Shown here: piece by piece, positions 30,215-40,599 of the stretch
How the letters are laid out: each line of letters opens with the position of its first letter
Position numbering within the stretch: position 1 is the first letter of the stretch
The notes under the pieces: generated by a model
What the model saw: the letters and a program-made list of their open reading frames with translations, nothing else
Told to the model about the DNA's origin: nothing
The model's database searches: none
Made by a program: the position numbers and the translations under genes
Assembly (NCBI GenBank): GCA_963971405.1
Contig: OZ020485.1
Location: 7,626,001 to 7,690,000, forward strand
Length of the DNA stretch: 64,000 nucleotides
From: Psococerastis gibbosa
Taxonomy: Eukaryota > Arthropoda > Insecta > Psocodea > Psocidae
Direction of reading: 5' to 3'

Positions 30215-30974
30215 GTGCAAAGTAAACTCTTAAATCTAAACCTTAGAATCAGAGCCTATACGCCTTATAAACTACCTACTATAGTATAATGCATGATCCT
30301 GCAATTGGACCCTATATTGCCTTTTTTTGTAATACCGTCCCCCATCCCCAAGCTAGCGCTTGATTGGGACAATATGATAATAATAATAATATTAATTCGT
30401 GTATTTTTCTTCATTTTCAACGCAGGTAGGTAGACAGAAGCTGAAGTGTCCCCCCCCCCATGTCACCCCCGGGAGAAAATTGGTGAAAAATAGGTCTGAA
30501 ATAGTGGGGTGTTACGCATTTTTAGGAACATAATACAGCCCCCATAGCCCCCCTCCCCCCGTAGATCTGCGCCTGTAACTAACAAATATAGTATTACTTC
30601 TTTAACTAACTACGGACTATGAACTATAATTTACATACCTAACTATACCAAAAAATGATAGAAAATGTATATATGATATTTAAACCTGGCACTGCAAGCT
30701 AACATAGTACAATCCAAATCTGTAAATCTAAATACGGTATATAGGCCTAATCATGAAAGAAGCTAATGTAATTTATGAGTCATCCTTTGTCCAAAATCTT
30801 ATAATTGTCTTGAATGTTGCTCCTCTTTGCATTAGGCCCTATACTTAGTGTTGTTTACGGGGGATACTACAAAACGTTCAATACATAGGCTTTAAGGCGT
30901 AAGATTCCATATAAAATAGGCTATTATATAATACTGTAGGTTATACACCCGCGACCCGTGTGCTGCTGTTTCTA
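30215..30974. other. No gene seen; G/C-run repeat
   Basis: 30450-30575 is a decayed C-run element ending GTAGATCTGCGCCTG. The remainder is unremarkable. Confidence 0.35.
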
Positions 30975-31092
30975 AGTAAAGCAGGCGGTCCCGGGCCTTC
31001 CTAGTTGAGTGTAAGAGAGGGCTTTATAGCCCTAACTCCGCTAGGTAGGCTTGGTAATAGAAACAATAAAAAGTCCTTATTTATTTATTTAT
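30975..31092 (+). mobile_element. tRNA-derived SINE, copy 3, 5'-truncated
   Basis: Begins in the body (AAAGCAGGCGGTCCCGGGCC), with GTGTAAGAGAGGGCTTTATA, TAATAGAAACAATAAAAAGT and a (TTTA)n tail. Confidence 0.75.
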
Positions 31093-31573
31093 GTTGATTG
31101 TAACCGATTTTTATTCTGTAATGCTTGAAGTAACATACTGTAACTGTATGATATCTTACACATTAACCCCTCAACGACGTGCTCACTACATTCACGCCTT
31201 AACTTCACAAACTGGCATAGACAGGCTAATATACAATAATGCAACACGGTAATAGTGTTGTACCATTCAATTCTCCCATCAATCGATTTCGTGCTTTGGG
31301 ATAGGGTAAGTCTAATGACTAAAATTGTAGCTACTAGCTTCACCAATTGTTTTATAAGCAATTTCTTAGTCTACTGTTTCTTACAGGCTGTTGATTGGAT
31401 ATGCTGTTTGGATATTAAATATCAGGCTATTCGTCATTACATTGCAATAGGCCTATCAAAAATGTAAAAAATGCAAACAAATTATTTCTACAATGCAATG
31501 TGCTATTCTAAACCTGTTACATATATTTCAACTGAAATTTAACCCAATGACAAGTATTATGGAAGTGCTCACA

Positions 31574-31718
31574 TGAGGCGGCAATTCCACCGACCTCGTT
31601 TTTCACCAAGAGCGTGACATTGACGTGGTAGCAGACATTTTTAGACAGTCCTTAATGTCTGCTACCACGTCAATGTCACGCTCACGGTGCAAAGCTGGGT
31701 CAATGGAATTGCCGCCTT
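31574..31718. mobile_element. Short foldback MITE
   Basis: AGGCGGCAATTCCACCGACC left and CAATGGAATTGCCGCCT right, with inner AGCGTGACATTGACGTGGTA / TACCACGTCAATGTCACGCT paired almost perfectly. Same end and internal phrases as the foldbacks at 16692, 18705 and 29821. Confidence 0.85.
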
Positions 31719-31734
31719 AGCACTCTCGCTATAC

Positions 31735-32255
31735 CAATCGATTCTAATTGAAGAATCAATCGCAAATCATTTACAGGACCTGTTCAGTCGTTCTGATTCT
31801 TATAATATGTTTCAGCAAGGTTTTCGTAAATATGTTGATGGTGATATCACCGAAATAGCTGTCAATTTCAATTCGCCAAAAAACCCGGCCTTCTTTAGGC
31901 CTCATTTTTGACTAAATTTTAATGAAATCACGCTATACATATTACCGTAATCAGTCCAATCATACATGATTGGCGGCACATAAATTTAATATTACATATG
32001 TGCTCATTATTGTCCAAGGCCGAAGCACATAATAACCAAATATTAGTTATCCCAATTTCTGCTAACAACATTAATGTGGCCAAATGGCTCATTAACAACC
32101 AGTTCGAAAATGGGTCTGTAATCAATAAGCATATTACGCTTAAGCCAATTAAAGCCTAATAATAACCTCATTATTTCTTGTAACGACATTAATAATAAAC
32201 CAATATATTATTTGTACAACCAATTTTGAAATGTCAAAGTGTTATCACGCATTGG
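31735..32255 (+). repeat. Third partial copy of the peptide gene upstream region
   Basis: Collinear with 34981-35520 (and inverted with 27800-28330): ATCGATTCTAATTGAAGAAT, TTGATGGTGATATCACCGAA, GCTCATTATTGTCCAAGGCC, AACCAATATATTATTTGTAC. It stops at ATGTCAAAGTGTTATC, about 35 bp before the TATA-like box seen in the other copies, so the promoter core and gene are absent. The left side lacks the second mariner. Confidence 0.85.
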
Positions 32256-33199
32256 GTTGCTGGGACCTCAAAATTGTTGACTTGTCTTAATTGGATGCTG
32301 ATGCATACCTGGCTAGGCCGCGTACGTTTTAAATATTAGTACCATATGTCGTAGCCTAAACGAAACAAATTCAGACTTCGGCTAGGATACATACGGTAGT
32401 TTAAGAACAACAGAACTTTATGTTTTTCGCAACTATATTTGTAGTCTGTTAGGTAGGTAGCGTATCCTGCTACTTTGCATTATACACATGACAATAACTA
32501 ATATACGCTTTAAAGCACGTGCTACAATGGTGTGTGCAGAGTGTGAATGGCATAGTTATGAAGAACTGAAGAGTTATGTCACATCTTCAAGAAATCACAT
32601 CGACAGGCGATACCTAGGTTATGACTAGTGACACTTAATTAAATCAGGGGTACAGTGTAGTTCGCCTCCAAGCGGTGTACCCTGGGTGATGCTCAATGAA
32701 CTATAATTCTTCGCCTTTTACCGTGCCACAACCTAGAAAAAGAAGAACCGGCCCTTCTCAGGGCCAGTGGCGGCGCTACGGGGGTGCCGGAGGGGGCCTG
32801 GCCCCCCCAACAGTTTCTCCGGCCCCTCCGGGGCCCCCCCTACTTTTGAGATATTTTACATGTTGTTAAATTGCAGAATTAGTGAATTACCTATTCCCAA
32901 TGAAAAATATTTTGGCCCCCCCCCCCCAGATAGAAGTCATGCCCCTCCATGCCCCCCCCCCCCCCGCCTTAAAATTTCTGCTCAGGGCCCTGCATCAGGC
33001 AGAGATCGCGTAGTTATGTTTAAGTTTATTTTTCCTTTTCTTATTATTGGAGGCACTTGACTCGACGAGGGCCTGGGGCTTCTATACCAGTCTATCTTTC
33101 ATAATTTGTCGCATTAGTATCCATTTTAAATAATAAATTAAAGTTATGTACCTACTGAAACTAAATACTACTAAGTAATGTTTGCCTCAAACTACTTAC
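32256..33199. other. Spacer with C-run element, no gene
   Basis: 32766-33000 begins CCAGTGGCGGCGCTACGGGG and holds four C runs; it looks like another decayed hAT-type element, but no matching flank was found. The 97-codon frame at 32767 is Pro/Gly read through homopolymers. Confidence 0.45.
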
Positions 33200-33885
33200 T
33201 TTTACGTTACTTTATCCAACGCCCGAACGTGGTAGTTCAACCATTCGTCGCCGAGCTTCCCAAAAGCGGTTCACCAAGTCATCGTTCGGGTAGGTGAGAG
33301 CCGTGCAGTCCCTCAGGTGGTCTTCGTCCATTCTTCCACCGTGACATAGTGGACATGTGTCATCGGCGGCAAGGCCAATGCGGTGTAGGTGGGCCTGAAG
33401 GTAGTCATGGCCGGTATTGAGGCGGAATCAAGCAACAGCTTCAGCTCTCCTATACAGATGGGTCCCACTGTAGCAAGATTCTCCCACTTTTTGCCAGTGC
33501 TTAGGGTCTTGAGGGTGTTCTTCGTGGCATTGCTGATTGCTGCATTTATTTGGCTCTTGGCTCGGTTCAGGGTTAGTGGCACGTTTGGTTGGTCCATTTC
33601 CGCTTCTTCCTTGGCTTTCGCGTCAGCTTTTTCATTGCCATATATTCCCACATGGCTAGGTACCCACTGTAGGGAGGCTGCCCACCCTGCCGAAATGAGT
33701 TCCTCTAGTTTTTCTCGGCAATTGATTGTCTCCTCACAATCGGTGGGGGCGTTGCTGCTTAGCATTAATATAGCCGCTTGGGAGTCTATGAGGAAAACCA
33801 CTCTTGCCGGACGCAGGTTAGTAGCTATGAGCTGGTTAGATGCTTCGAATACGGCGCGAACCTCGCCATTTGGCCTCAAACTCAT
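33200..33885 (-). pseudogene. Non-LTR retrotransposon fragment: RNase H domain and C-terminal zinc knuckle
   Basis: Minus strand, 3' part of a polyprotein. The RNase H domain reads VVFLIDSQAAILML with one catalytic Asp, then GWAASLQWVPSHVGIYGNEK with A-D, the WVPSHxGxxGNExAD signature of retrotransposon RNase H. After LALPPMTHV a one-base shift restores DTCPLCHGGRMDEDHLRDC, a C-x2-C...H...C knuckle typical of the C terminus in this element group. The reverse transcriptase is missing: the fragment is cut at 33885, within a few bases of the inner edge of the right duplication arm. The tail (ATAAAGTAACGTAAA) matches 18228. Confidence 0.85.
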
Positions 33886-34068
33886 TTGGTAGGCTGGCTG
33901 GGTTTCAATACACGGAATATACAGACCTACAGTATATGAAATTTAAAACTGGCACTACAAGCTGCCATTGTACATCCTAAATCTGTAAACCTAAATACAT
34001 TATACGAGGTGTGGCTATTAAATAACAGGACTGACGTTGAAAAAATTTTAATTTCTTTTTATATATAT

Positions 34069-34272
34069 CCTTTATATATCTTTTATCCTTCTTTTTTACT
34101 ACTCCTCTGTTTCCTTCTTCTCTATTTAATTTTAATTAAGTTATAATAGTTCACAATGTTTTTTTTCTGGTTTTTAAGGTTAGCATGAAAACAAGACTTT
34201 AGGCTATAGTCTTATTGTTCGCCTTTTGTTTTGTTTACAATAAAGTCGTATTTTCATTTCATTTCATTTATA
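34069..34272 (+). mobile_element. LINE 3' end inserted in the right-arm mariner
   Basis: Absent from the left arm. Contains AAGGTTAGCATGAAAACAAG, GTCTTATTGTTCGCCTTTTG, ACAATAAAGTCG and a terminal (ATTTC)n. Same tail in reverse at 11163-11260 and related at 39203. Confidence 0.75.
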
Positions 34273-34446
34273 CATAATTACTTATTATCACCTTCAATAT
34301 ATTGATATATTGTAGGCCTATATATATACACCCGTTCTCTATCCATGCAACGCTCAATGCGAATTTTCCATTGTTGGGAGCATTGCTGGAAGTCATCTTC
34401 TGTCAACTCCTTCAGGACTCAAATCTCGTACCTTTCAATGCAGATT

Positions 34447-34629
34447 TTTTTTTTTTTTTATAAAAAGATAAATCGCATACAAACAATTTAATGAGTGTAT
34501 CCGATTGACCTTTCCAGTCGCCTCTGTAGGTCATTACCCGTGATGAGTACGACACGTCTCCGATTGCATGGCGTGTAAAGACTCGCACAATTGCAAGCAC
34601 GTTACCACCTGGCTATCGAATAAGTCGAT
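34447..34629 (-). mobile_element. Retroposon (SINE-like) insertion in the right-arm mariner
   Basis: Absent from the left arm. Begins with a T run on the plus strand (poly-A of a minus-strand insert), then AAATCGCATACAAACAATTT and AATGAGTGTATCCGATTGAC. Related tails at 52022 and 58047. Confidence 0.7.
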
Positions 34630-35542
34630 AAATTTCACTTTAGGGAAAAGATAGAAGTCACATGGCAAGTAAGGTGGATGTTCTAACACTGGGATGCTGA
34701 ACTTGGCCAGGAACCGCTTTACAGATAACGCGGAATTTCAATTAACTTTTGGAACCATTTTTGCACAGACTTTTCGCATATTCAAATTGTCACGTAAAAT
34801 ATGCCGTACACATTCCTTATCAAATCCCACAGTTTCAGCAATTGCACGAATACCTAATCGAGGGTCAGACCGAATCAAATTAGCCACTTTTTCGACATTG
34901 TCATCCGTTTTTAATACTGAATGGCCGCGAATCATTTGCCATGGAACTGCTCACATTAGCAATCTCGATATGATACCTATCGATTCTAATTGAAGAATCG
35001 AAAAGCATGTACAGGACCTGTTCACTCGTTCTGATTCATATAATATGTTTCTGCTAGGTTTCCGCAAATATGTTGATGGTGATATCACCGAAATAGCTGT
35101 CGATTTCAATTCGCCGAAAAACCCGGCCCTCCTTTAGGAATAACTTTTCACTAAATTTTAATGAAATCACGCTATGCATATTACCGTAATCAGTCCAATC
35201 ATACATGATTTTTGATTGATCATGAAATTTAATATTACGTAGGTGCTCATTATTGTCCAAGGCCGAAGCACATAATAACCAAATAGGCCTACTATAGTTA
35301 TCCAAATTTCTGCTAACAACATTAATGTGCCCAAATGGCCCATTTACAACCAATTCCAAAATGGGTCTGTAAATAAATAAATTAATGTAATCAATACGCA
35401 GATAACGCTTAAGCCGAAAAAAGCCTAATAATAACCTCATTATTTCTTGTAACGACATTAATAATAAACCAATATATTATTTATACAACCAATTTAGAAA
35501 TGTCAAAGTATTATCGCGCTGATTATTTTTAATGAGCTGGGC

Positions 35543-35549
35543 ATAAAAG
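35543..35549 (+). promoter_or_regulatory. TATA-like box of peptide gene copy 2
   Basis: ATAAAAG 54 bp before the ATG, inside a stretch identical to that of copy 1 (GGGCATAAAAGCGGATTC). Good position for a short 5'UTR. Confidence 0.5.
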
Positions 35550-35602
35550 CGGATTCTGCATCCGTGAACAGCACATTTTGAACAATCCGCTATTGCCTCA
35601 AT

Positions 35603-37134
35603 ATGTTCCAATTATCCTTGGTATTCCTGGCTGCTTCCGCCGTTGGCATTTATGCCCAAGAAGACAGAGGGATGCAGGCTCCTGGTAAGTTTTAATTTAC
35701 AAATTTACTGTTCAACAAGATGATCCACAGAAATCGACGGATCTAAATATATACAAAGAAGGTCTTTAAATAAAGTAATGAGACGAGATTTTTTAAAATA
35801 TTTAATACACATATATTTAGATTTCAATTCAATATCCCTCGATGTAGTTCCTTTGTGCGTTGATAAAGCACTGGAGGCGGCTTTTCCACACTTCAAAGCA
35901 GTGCTGGAACTCAGATTCCCAGATGGCCTCCAGTTTGCTGGTTATGTTTTCAGTGGTACCAAAATGGCGTCCTTTTGATCCTTGGGAACAGGAAGAAGTC
36001 AGAAGGACGCACATCGGGTGAATAGGATGGTTGAGAAGTTCATACTGGTCAGAATGATATTCATTGATTGGCATCGCTGCGTGACAAGGCGCATTGTCAT
36101 GATGCAGCACCCAATTCTTTTTTATGTTTGGTCGCGCTCGCATGAGCCTTGTTCGAAGGTTAGCAGTTGTGTGGTTTAAATTTAATCAATCTGCGATCAT
36201 TCTGACTGTCAAAAGTCGATCGGAACGTACAAGAGCCCGCACTTTGTCAATTTTTTCATCCAACCTTGCAGTTGAAGGTCTTCCGCTGCGGGATTCGTCT
36301 TCAATCATCTCCCGACCCTCTGGAAATTCCTTAAACCATCAATAAACCTGTGCCCTTGATAAAAAAAAGTATACCGGCCCATAAGCCTGTTGAAGTTTTG
36401 TAAAATTTTCACTCGCACTATACCGAAGTTTCACAAAAAGCTAAATTCTGCCCACACATTTTCGTGACACAATCTTTAAACAAGTTTTTTTTTAAAGTAG
36501 ACACAAAATTTGAGGTAGTAACGCTACGAACTCCAAATTTGCCGTGAATGCTCTTTACGCCTTGATCTTGAATGCCTGAAAATTTCAAAGCCCACGATTA
36601 AACCTGTCAAGGGCTATAACATCAATCTCATTACTTTATTTATAGACCTCGTATATACCCGTATGCATGATAGTCAACCTAATCAGAGTTGAACTCATGT
36701 TAAAAATTAAAAATTCAACAGGTAATTGCTTGAATTACAACAATCATCCTTAAATCCCAAACAAATTGAACTTAACATTGAAAAATCCCTTTTTTACAGG
36801 CTTTTACATGCGGAAGAATGATTTCGGCGACTTTGGTAATTTCTTCAAGAGGCAACAGGGCTACAACAACTTTGGCGACTTTGGGGATTTCTTCAAGAGG
36901 CAACAGGGCTACAACAACTTTGGCGACTTTGGGGATTTCTTCAAGAGGCAACAGGGCTACAACAACTTTGGCGACTTTGGGGATTTCTTCAAGAGGCAAC
37001 AGGGCTCCAACAACTTTGGCGACTTTGGGGATTTCTTCAAGAGGCAACAGGGCTACAACAACTTTGGCGACTTTGGGGATTTCTTCAAGAGGCAACAGGG
37101 TTTACGGTGCGGCTTGGGGGTCATCAATTGTTGA
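35603..37134 (+). CDS. Secreted repeat-peptide precursor, copy 2 (two exons, 138 aa)
   Basis: Exon 1 is 35603-35684 and exon 2 is 36800-37134, with the same GT-AG sites as copy 1 and 138 codons plus stop. The signal peptide and QEDRGMQAPG linker are identical to copy 1. After the first diverged unit (NDFGDFGNFFKR) there are five 16-residue units QQG(Y/S)NNFGDFGDFFKR, then a short tail QQG-LRCGLGVINC keeping both Cys. Relative to copy 1 one unit and the SKNFAHF part are deleted in frame, and Met becomes Ile near the end. Retained frame, splice sites and Lys-Arg sites in both copies argue for selection or recent duplication. The two genes diverge from the spacer. What it does is unknown; expression is untested. 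Confidence 0.7.
35752..36653 (-). mobile_element. Decayed mariner-like element in the intron of copy 2
   Basis: Inverted counterpart of 26642-27566 with the same ends and the same internal deletion. Minus-strand pieces include NWVLHHDNAPCHAAMPINEY and KGRHFGTTENITSKLEAIWE. A 9-bp difference (loss of AACATAAAATCC-type bases) separates it from the left copy. Confidence 0.85.
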
Positions 37135-37692
37135 TTTCATGAAATTATAATTCATATATGTCAGATTGAAAACTTTGATTGCTGATCACATGCATGGTTA
37201 AGTGGGGGGGGAAAATTCTGAGGATTTTTTGTGTAGCTATTTATTCCTTCATTTAAATTCCCATCTAGAATTTGATATTTCGTAAGTTTGCCTACCTTAG
37301 AAAACTCTCGATTAAACTGAGAGCTGCAAGAATTGCTAAACGTACTAACATCCCTAAGTCTGATTAGACTTTAAAAGACAGACGTTACAAAGAACTTGTC
37401 CACAGCGACTTTCAAGTGAAAGAAGTCAACAAAATACAATAATGGGCAATAGTTTCAAACTTTTTAACATAGAATTGGAATGAAATGCACTGTTTGATAA
37501 AGTCAATAGATTGATATTTGTTAGCAGGAATAGATAGGCCTAAAAATGTGGTGTGCATCGAGTCTCGAAATGAATTCTCTAGAAGAGAGTCGACACTTCA
37601 ATAATGCTGGTTTCCTTGGAAAATTTAAAAAAGAAAACGCGTGTCCACATATTGTAATATGATAATAATAATGAAGTCATTATCGAGAAAAA

Positions 37693-39202
37693 AATGAAGG
37701 TATACAGCGATACGACGGTACATGTCAATAACAATACTATGTAACATTTCATAACATTGTGTTACATTTACGACTGTTATACGTTAAACTCGTTATACTG
37801 TGTATAGGCCTACAATAAGTAATTGAATAGGTAATCCTTGTCGGTAACTAATAATAATTCTGACAGATTATTTTATATTTACCGCCAATGGTTTATTTTT
37901 TAAATCCTGTCAATGGTTCCGATGTTGATGATTTCTGTGACTTTTAAAGACCTATTTTTCGGTCTCTCGCTACGCGATACCTCGGCTTCATACAACTGTT
38001 ATAATTTTTATGACAGAAAAATTCAAATGCCCCCCCCCCCTCTATATAGAAGTTTACACTTGAAAAAGTACCCTTTGTAGTTACACATTTCGTTCTATAC
38101 ACTTCTTGCTGTGTTGTGCCTCAACTTAACCCCAGACTGAAGCTTTTTTTTTAAATCACGAAACCACCCTTCCGCGTACCAGCTTGTAAGAACCATCATG
38201 GAAAGTAATAAGTGCATTCATGATTCCTCATCAGTCATCACCAAGAAACACCTCAAATGCTAAGAGGATTTTTCAGTCCCTTGTTGATTAACAAAACCGC
38301 TATTGTGGATGAAATAACCGGATTTAATCTTAGACGCAGTACAATCAAGTCCTGATGTGGAAGGAGGATCTCGGCAATGGGTTGGAGCATGCCATACTGC
38401 GTGCTTTGAGCAGTGATTACTTCCTATAGTCCAACCTAATTTAGACTATAGGCAGACTTTCTCTTCTATGTCACCCTGAATTTCATTTAGTACAGTCTCA
38501 TGGCTTCTGCCATCGAGCGTAGGCCGTCCTTACTACGTTTTCTAATCGTTATCTGAGCTAGCTAGCTAGTTGGGCAAACCCCTGTCACCTACGAGGTACT
38601 ATAGGGGCGGTGTTCGCTTTGGAGTATTGAGTTCATACAGAAAGCAATTAGTATAATTAATTAATATTTACGTATTAGAATTATAATTTGAATTAGAAAA
38701 TAACAAAATTTAATATTTAATACGTTTTTTCCCCATATCTTCGTATTTATTCATTATGATTTCCCTGTGTTGCGATCGATGCAATTGGCAATCCATTACA
38801 GAACTGAATATATCACCACAAAAATCACATTTGTAATGTGGCAATTCTGAAAATAAATAAAATTACAGCCTTTTATTTAATATAAATACAGTACATGGTA
38901 ATTTCTACAATGTCCTCGGCGTCATTGACGATCTTAGAGCAAAAAATTATTGCAGACAAGTGGAATTAGGTGTAAAAATATACTGTACATTTATGATATT
39001 TCCGTCATTTGAGAATTTTCGAAATTGAAGAAAAAAACTGACAAGTGGAATAGCCACATTAGGAGTATGGTTATTACCATTTCTATGTTTTATACAAATC
39101 CGACCTTTGAAGGCACTTTCACCACTTAAAAGCAAAGGACTTATTCTTACAGGGCTCTGGTCTTTCTTGTGCATTGAATGCGGCCGCATCATACATAAAT
39201 AA
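37693..39202. other. No gene seen
   Basis: AT-rich DNA with a C run at 38030 and GAGCTAGCTAGCTAGT at 38555. The 98-codon minus frame at 38947 overlaps the LINE tail and has no domain. Confidence 0.4.
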
Positions 39203-39632
39203 ATAAAAGAAATAACGACTTTATTTTTACCTGGACGAACCATAAGACTAGAAAGTCTTCTATATGGGCTAACTTAGGTAAGGCAAGGAATGGTTAGTAT
39301 AACAATAATCCAGATTCTTAAGACTATAGTGTTGTTAGAATTGTCCTAAAGTTTCCCTAATTCAATAGAAAACAGAAACGATAAAAACAAAAATAAGTAT
39401 TGGCCTAACTGCCAAAAAAGAACTCAAAACAGCATGGACTGTGTCAAGGCATAGTGCTGGGATACCGACCTTCGCCGGGCTAGTATGTGAGACCTGAGGC
39501 TTCCTTTCAAAGTGGCAAAGGATCTTATGCTACAGGGGTGTTTATTCCACTCCCTTGTAGTTTGGACGAGAAAAGCTTCGACATATAAGCTAGTCTTATG
39601 TCGAGCAATTCTAAAAAATAGGTAGGTTCTAG
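39203..39632 (-). pseudogene. LINE 3' end: C terminus of the reverse transcriptase polyprotein plus 3'UTR
   Basis: On the minus strand 39632-39424 is open and reads RTYLFFRIARHKTSLYVEAF, then LVQTTREWNKHPCSIRSFAT, then LKGSLRSHILARRR, ending at a TGA. The (R/T)xREWNxLP pattern near the end is typical of non-LTR retrotransposon ORF2 C termini. It is followed by GAAGACTTTCTAGTCTTATG and an AATAAAGTCG tail resembling those at 34069 and 11163. 5'-truncated. Confidence 0.7.
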
Positions 39633-39660
39633 CATAGGGTCTAGGCTGGCCCTGATTAGA

Positions 39661-40599
39661 CTAATGTTAAAAAAAAAATAGTCTACCAATAAGAACGGGG
39701 TTCGTAGGCTTTGGCTGCGGTTTATCCCGACCGTTGGTTGCCATTAATGCCTTCGCATTAAAGGTACCTTCTGCAACATTCTACTATGCTACGGGCGTTA
39801 TCCATAACCACAAAAGATATTGTATCGGCCAAAGCAATTGTGTCTCAACGTATTCTTTGAAAAGATAGGCTAACACTGTCATGTCTTCATGATAATCTGT
39901 ATTTCAGTCCTTCATTGCTTTCGCGTTGATAGAAGAAGCACGTTACTCACCCAGCCTTCACTAGCACCGGGATGAAGTATTATCATATACGGTACTTGTA
40001 GGTAGCCTACTCCAGAAGCAGGCATATTTGCGGCTCAATTAATTCTGATGTGCGCTCCATTATAGTGTCTCCATATCAAATCCCTATTGTTTCAATAAAA
40101 TGCAAAATGAGTCCAACAAGAATGTCAAAAAATAGGTATAAAAGAAGTGTTAGTTAGCCTATGTAAATATTTTTATTGTAATGTGTAAATGCAGATGAAT
40201 GCTGCGGATATATCTTGGAGAGATCGTGTCCCTAATTCCGAGGCTGTTCTTAGTCGCCAACAGTATCAGCCATTGAGGATGAGTTCAAAAAGTTAACGGC
40301 CACATAATGTATTCCAAAAGTAAGATGAACTTATATCAATTACTTTATGACACCCTACGATCGAGTTTCCGGCAAATCCGCATTGTTGTACTTTTCACAT
40401 TTAACTTAAAATACAGAAGCTTAGAAGTTTTGTATACAGCATTCCAACAAAACAGTCCTAACTGTTTTCATTATATCTGTACAGGGGAAAAGCATTGGAT
40501 GCGCAAGGCATAACAAAATGGTGCAATCGAAATTTTTACAGTGTCGCACGATATCAAAACATTACAAATCCATACTTTTATCATTTTGCGTGGACTATA
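39661..40599. other. No gene seen before the satellite
   Basis: The plus-strand stretch at 40195-40290 (NAADISWRDRVPNSEAVLSR) resembles a retrotransposon C-terminal region but is too short to call. The rest is unremarkable. Confidence 0.35.

Larger units (their letters stand above)
33998..34965 (-). mobile_element. Second mariner-like remnant (right arm), interrupted twice
   Basis: Terminal repeat TACGAGGTGTGGCTATTAAA at 33998. The minus-strand frame at 34935-34738 encodes DDNVEKVANLIRSDPRLGIR and MRKVCAKMVPK. Two retroposons interrupt it at 34069 and 34447, which the left-arm copy lacks. Confidence 0.8.
33877..37692. repeat. Right arm of the large inverted duplication
   Basis: Reverse complement of 25531-29031 from CAAACTCATTTGGTAGGCTG to GAAGTCATTATCGAGAAAA. 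Longer than the left arm because of two retroposon insertions (34069-34272 and 34447-34629). One 48-bp unit of the peptide gene is missing here relative to the left. Confidence 0.9.

Noticed and set aside
33389-33892. 167-codon plus-strand frame
   Set aside because: Antisense of the RNase H domain, which has the WVPSHVGIYGNEKAD signature on the minus strand.
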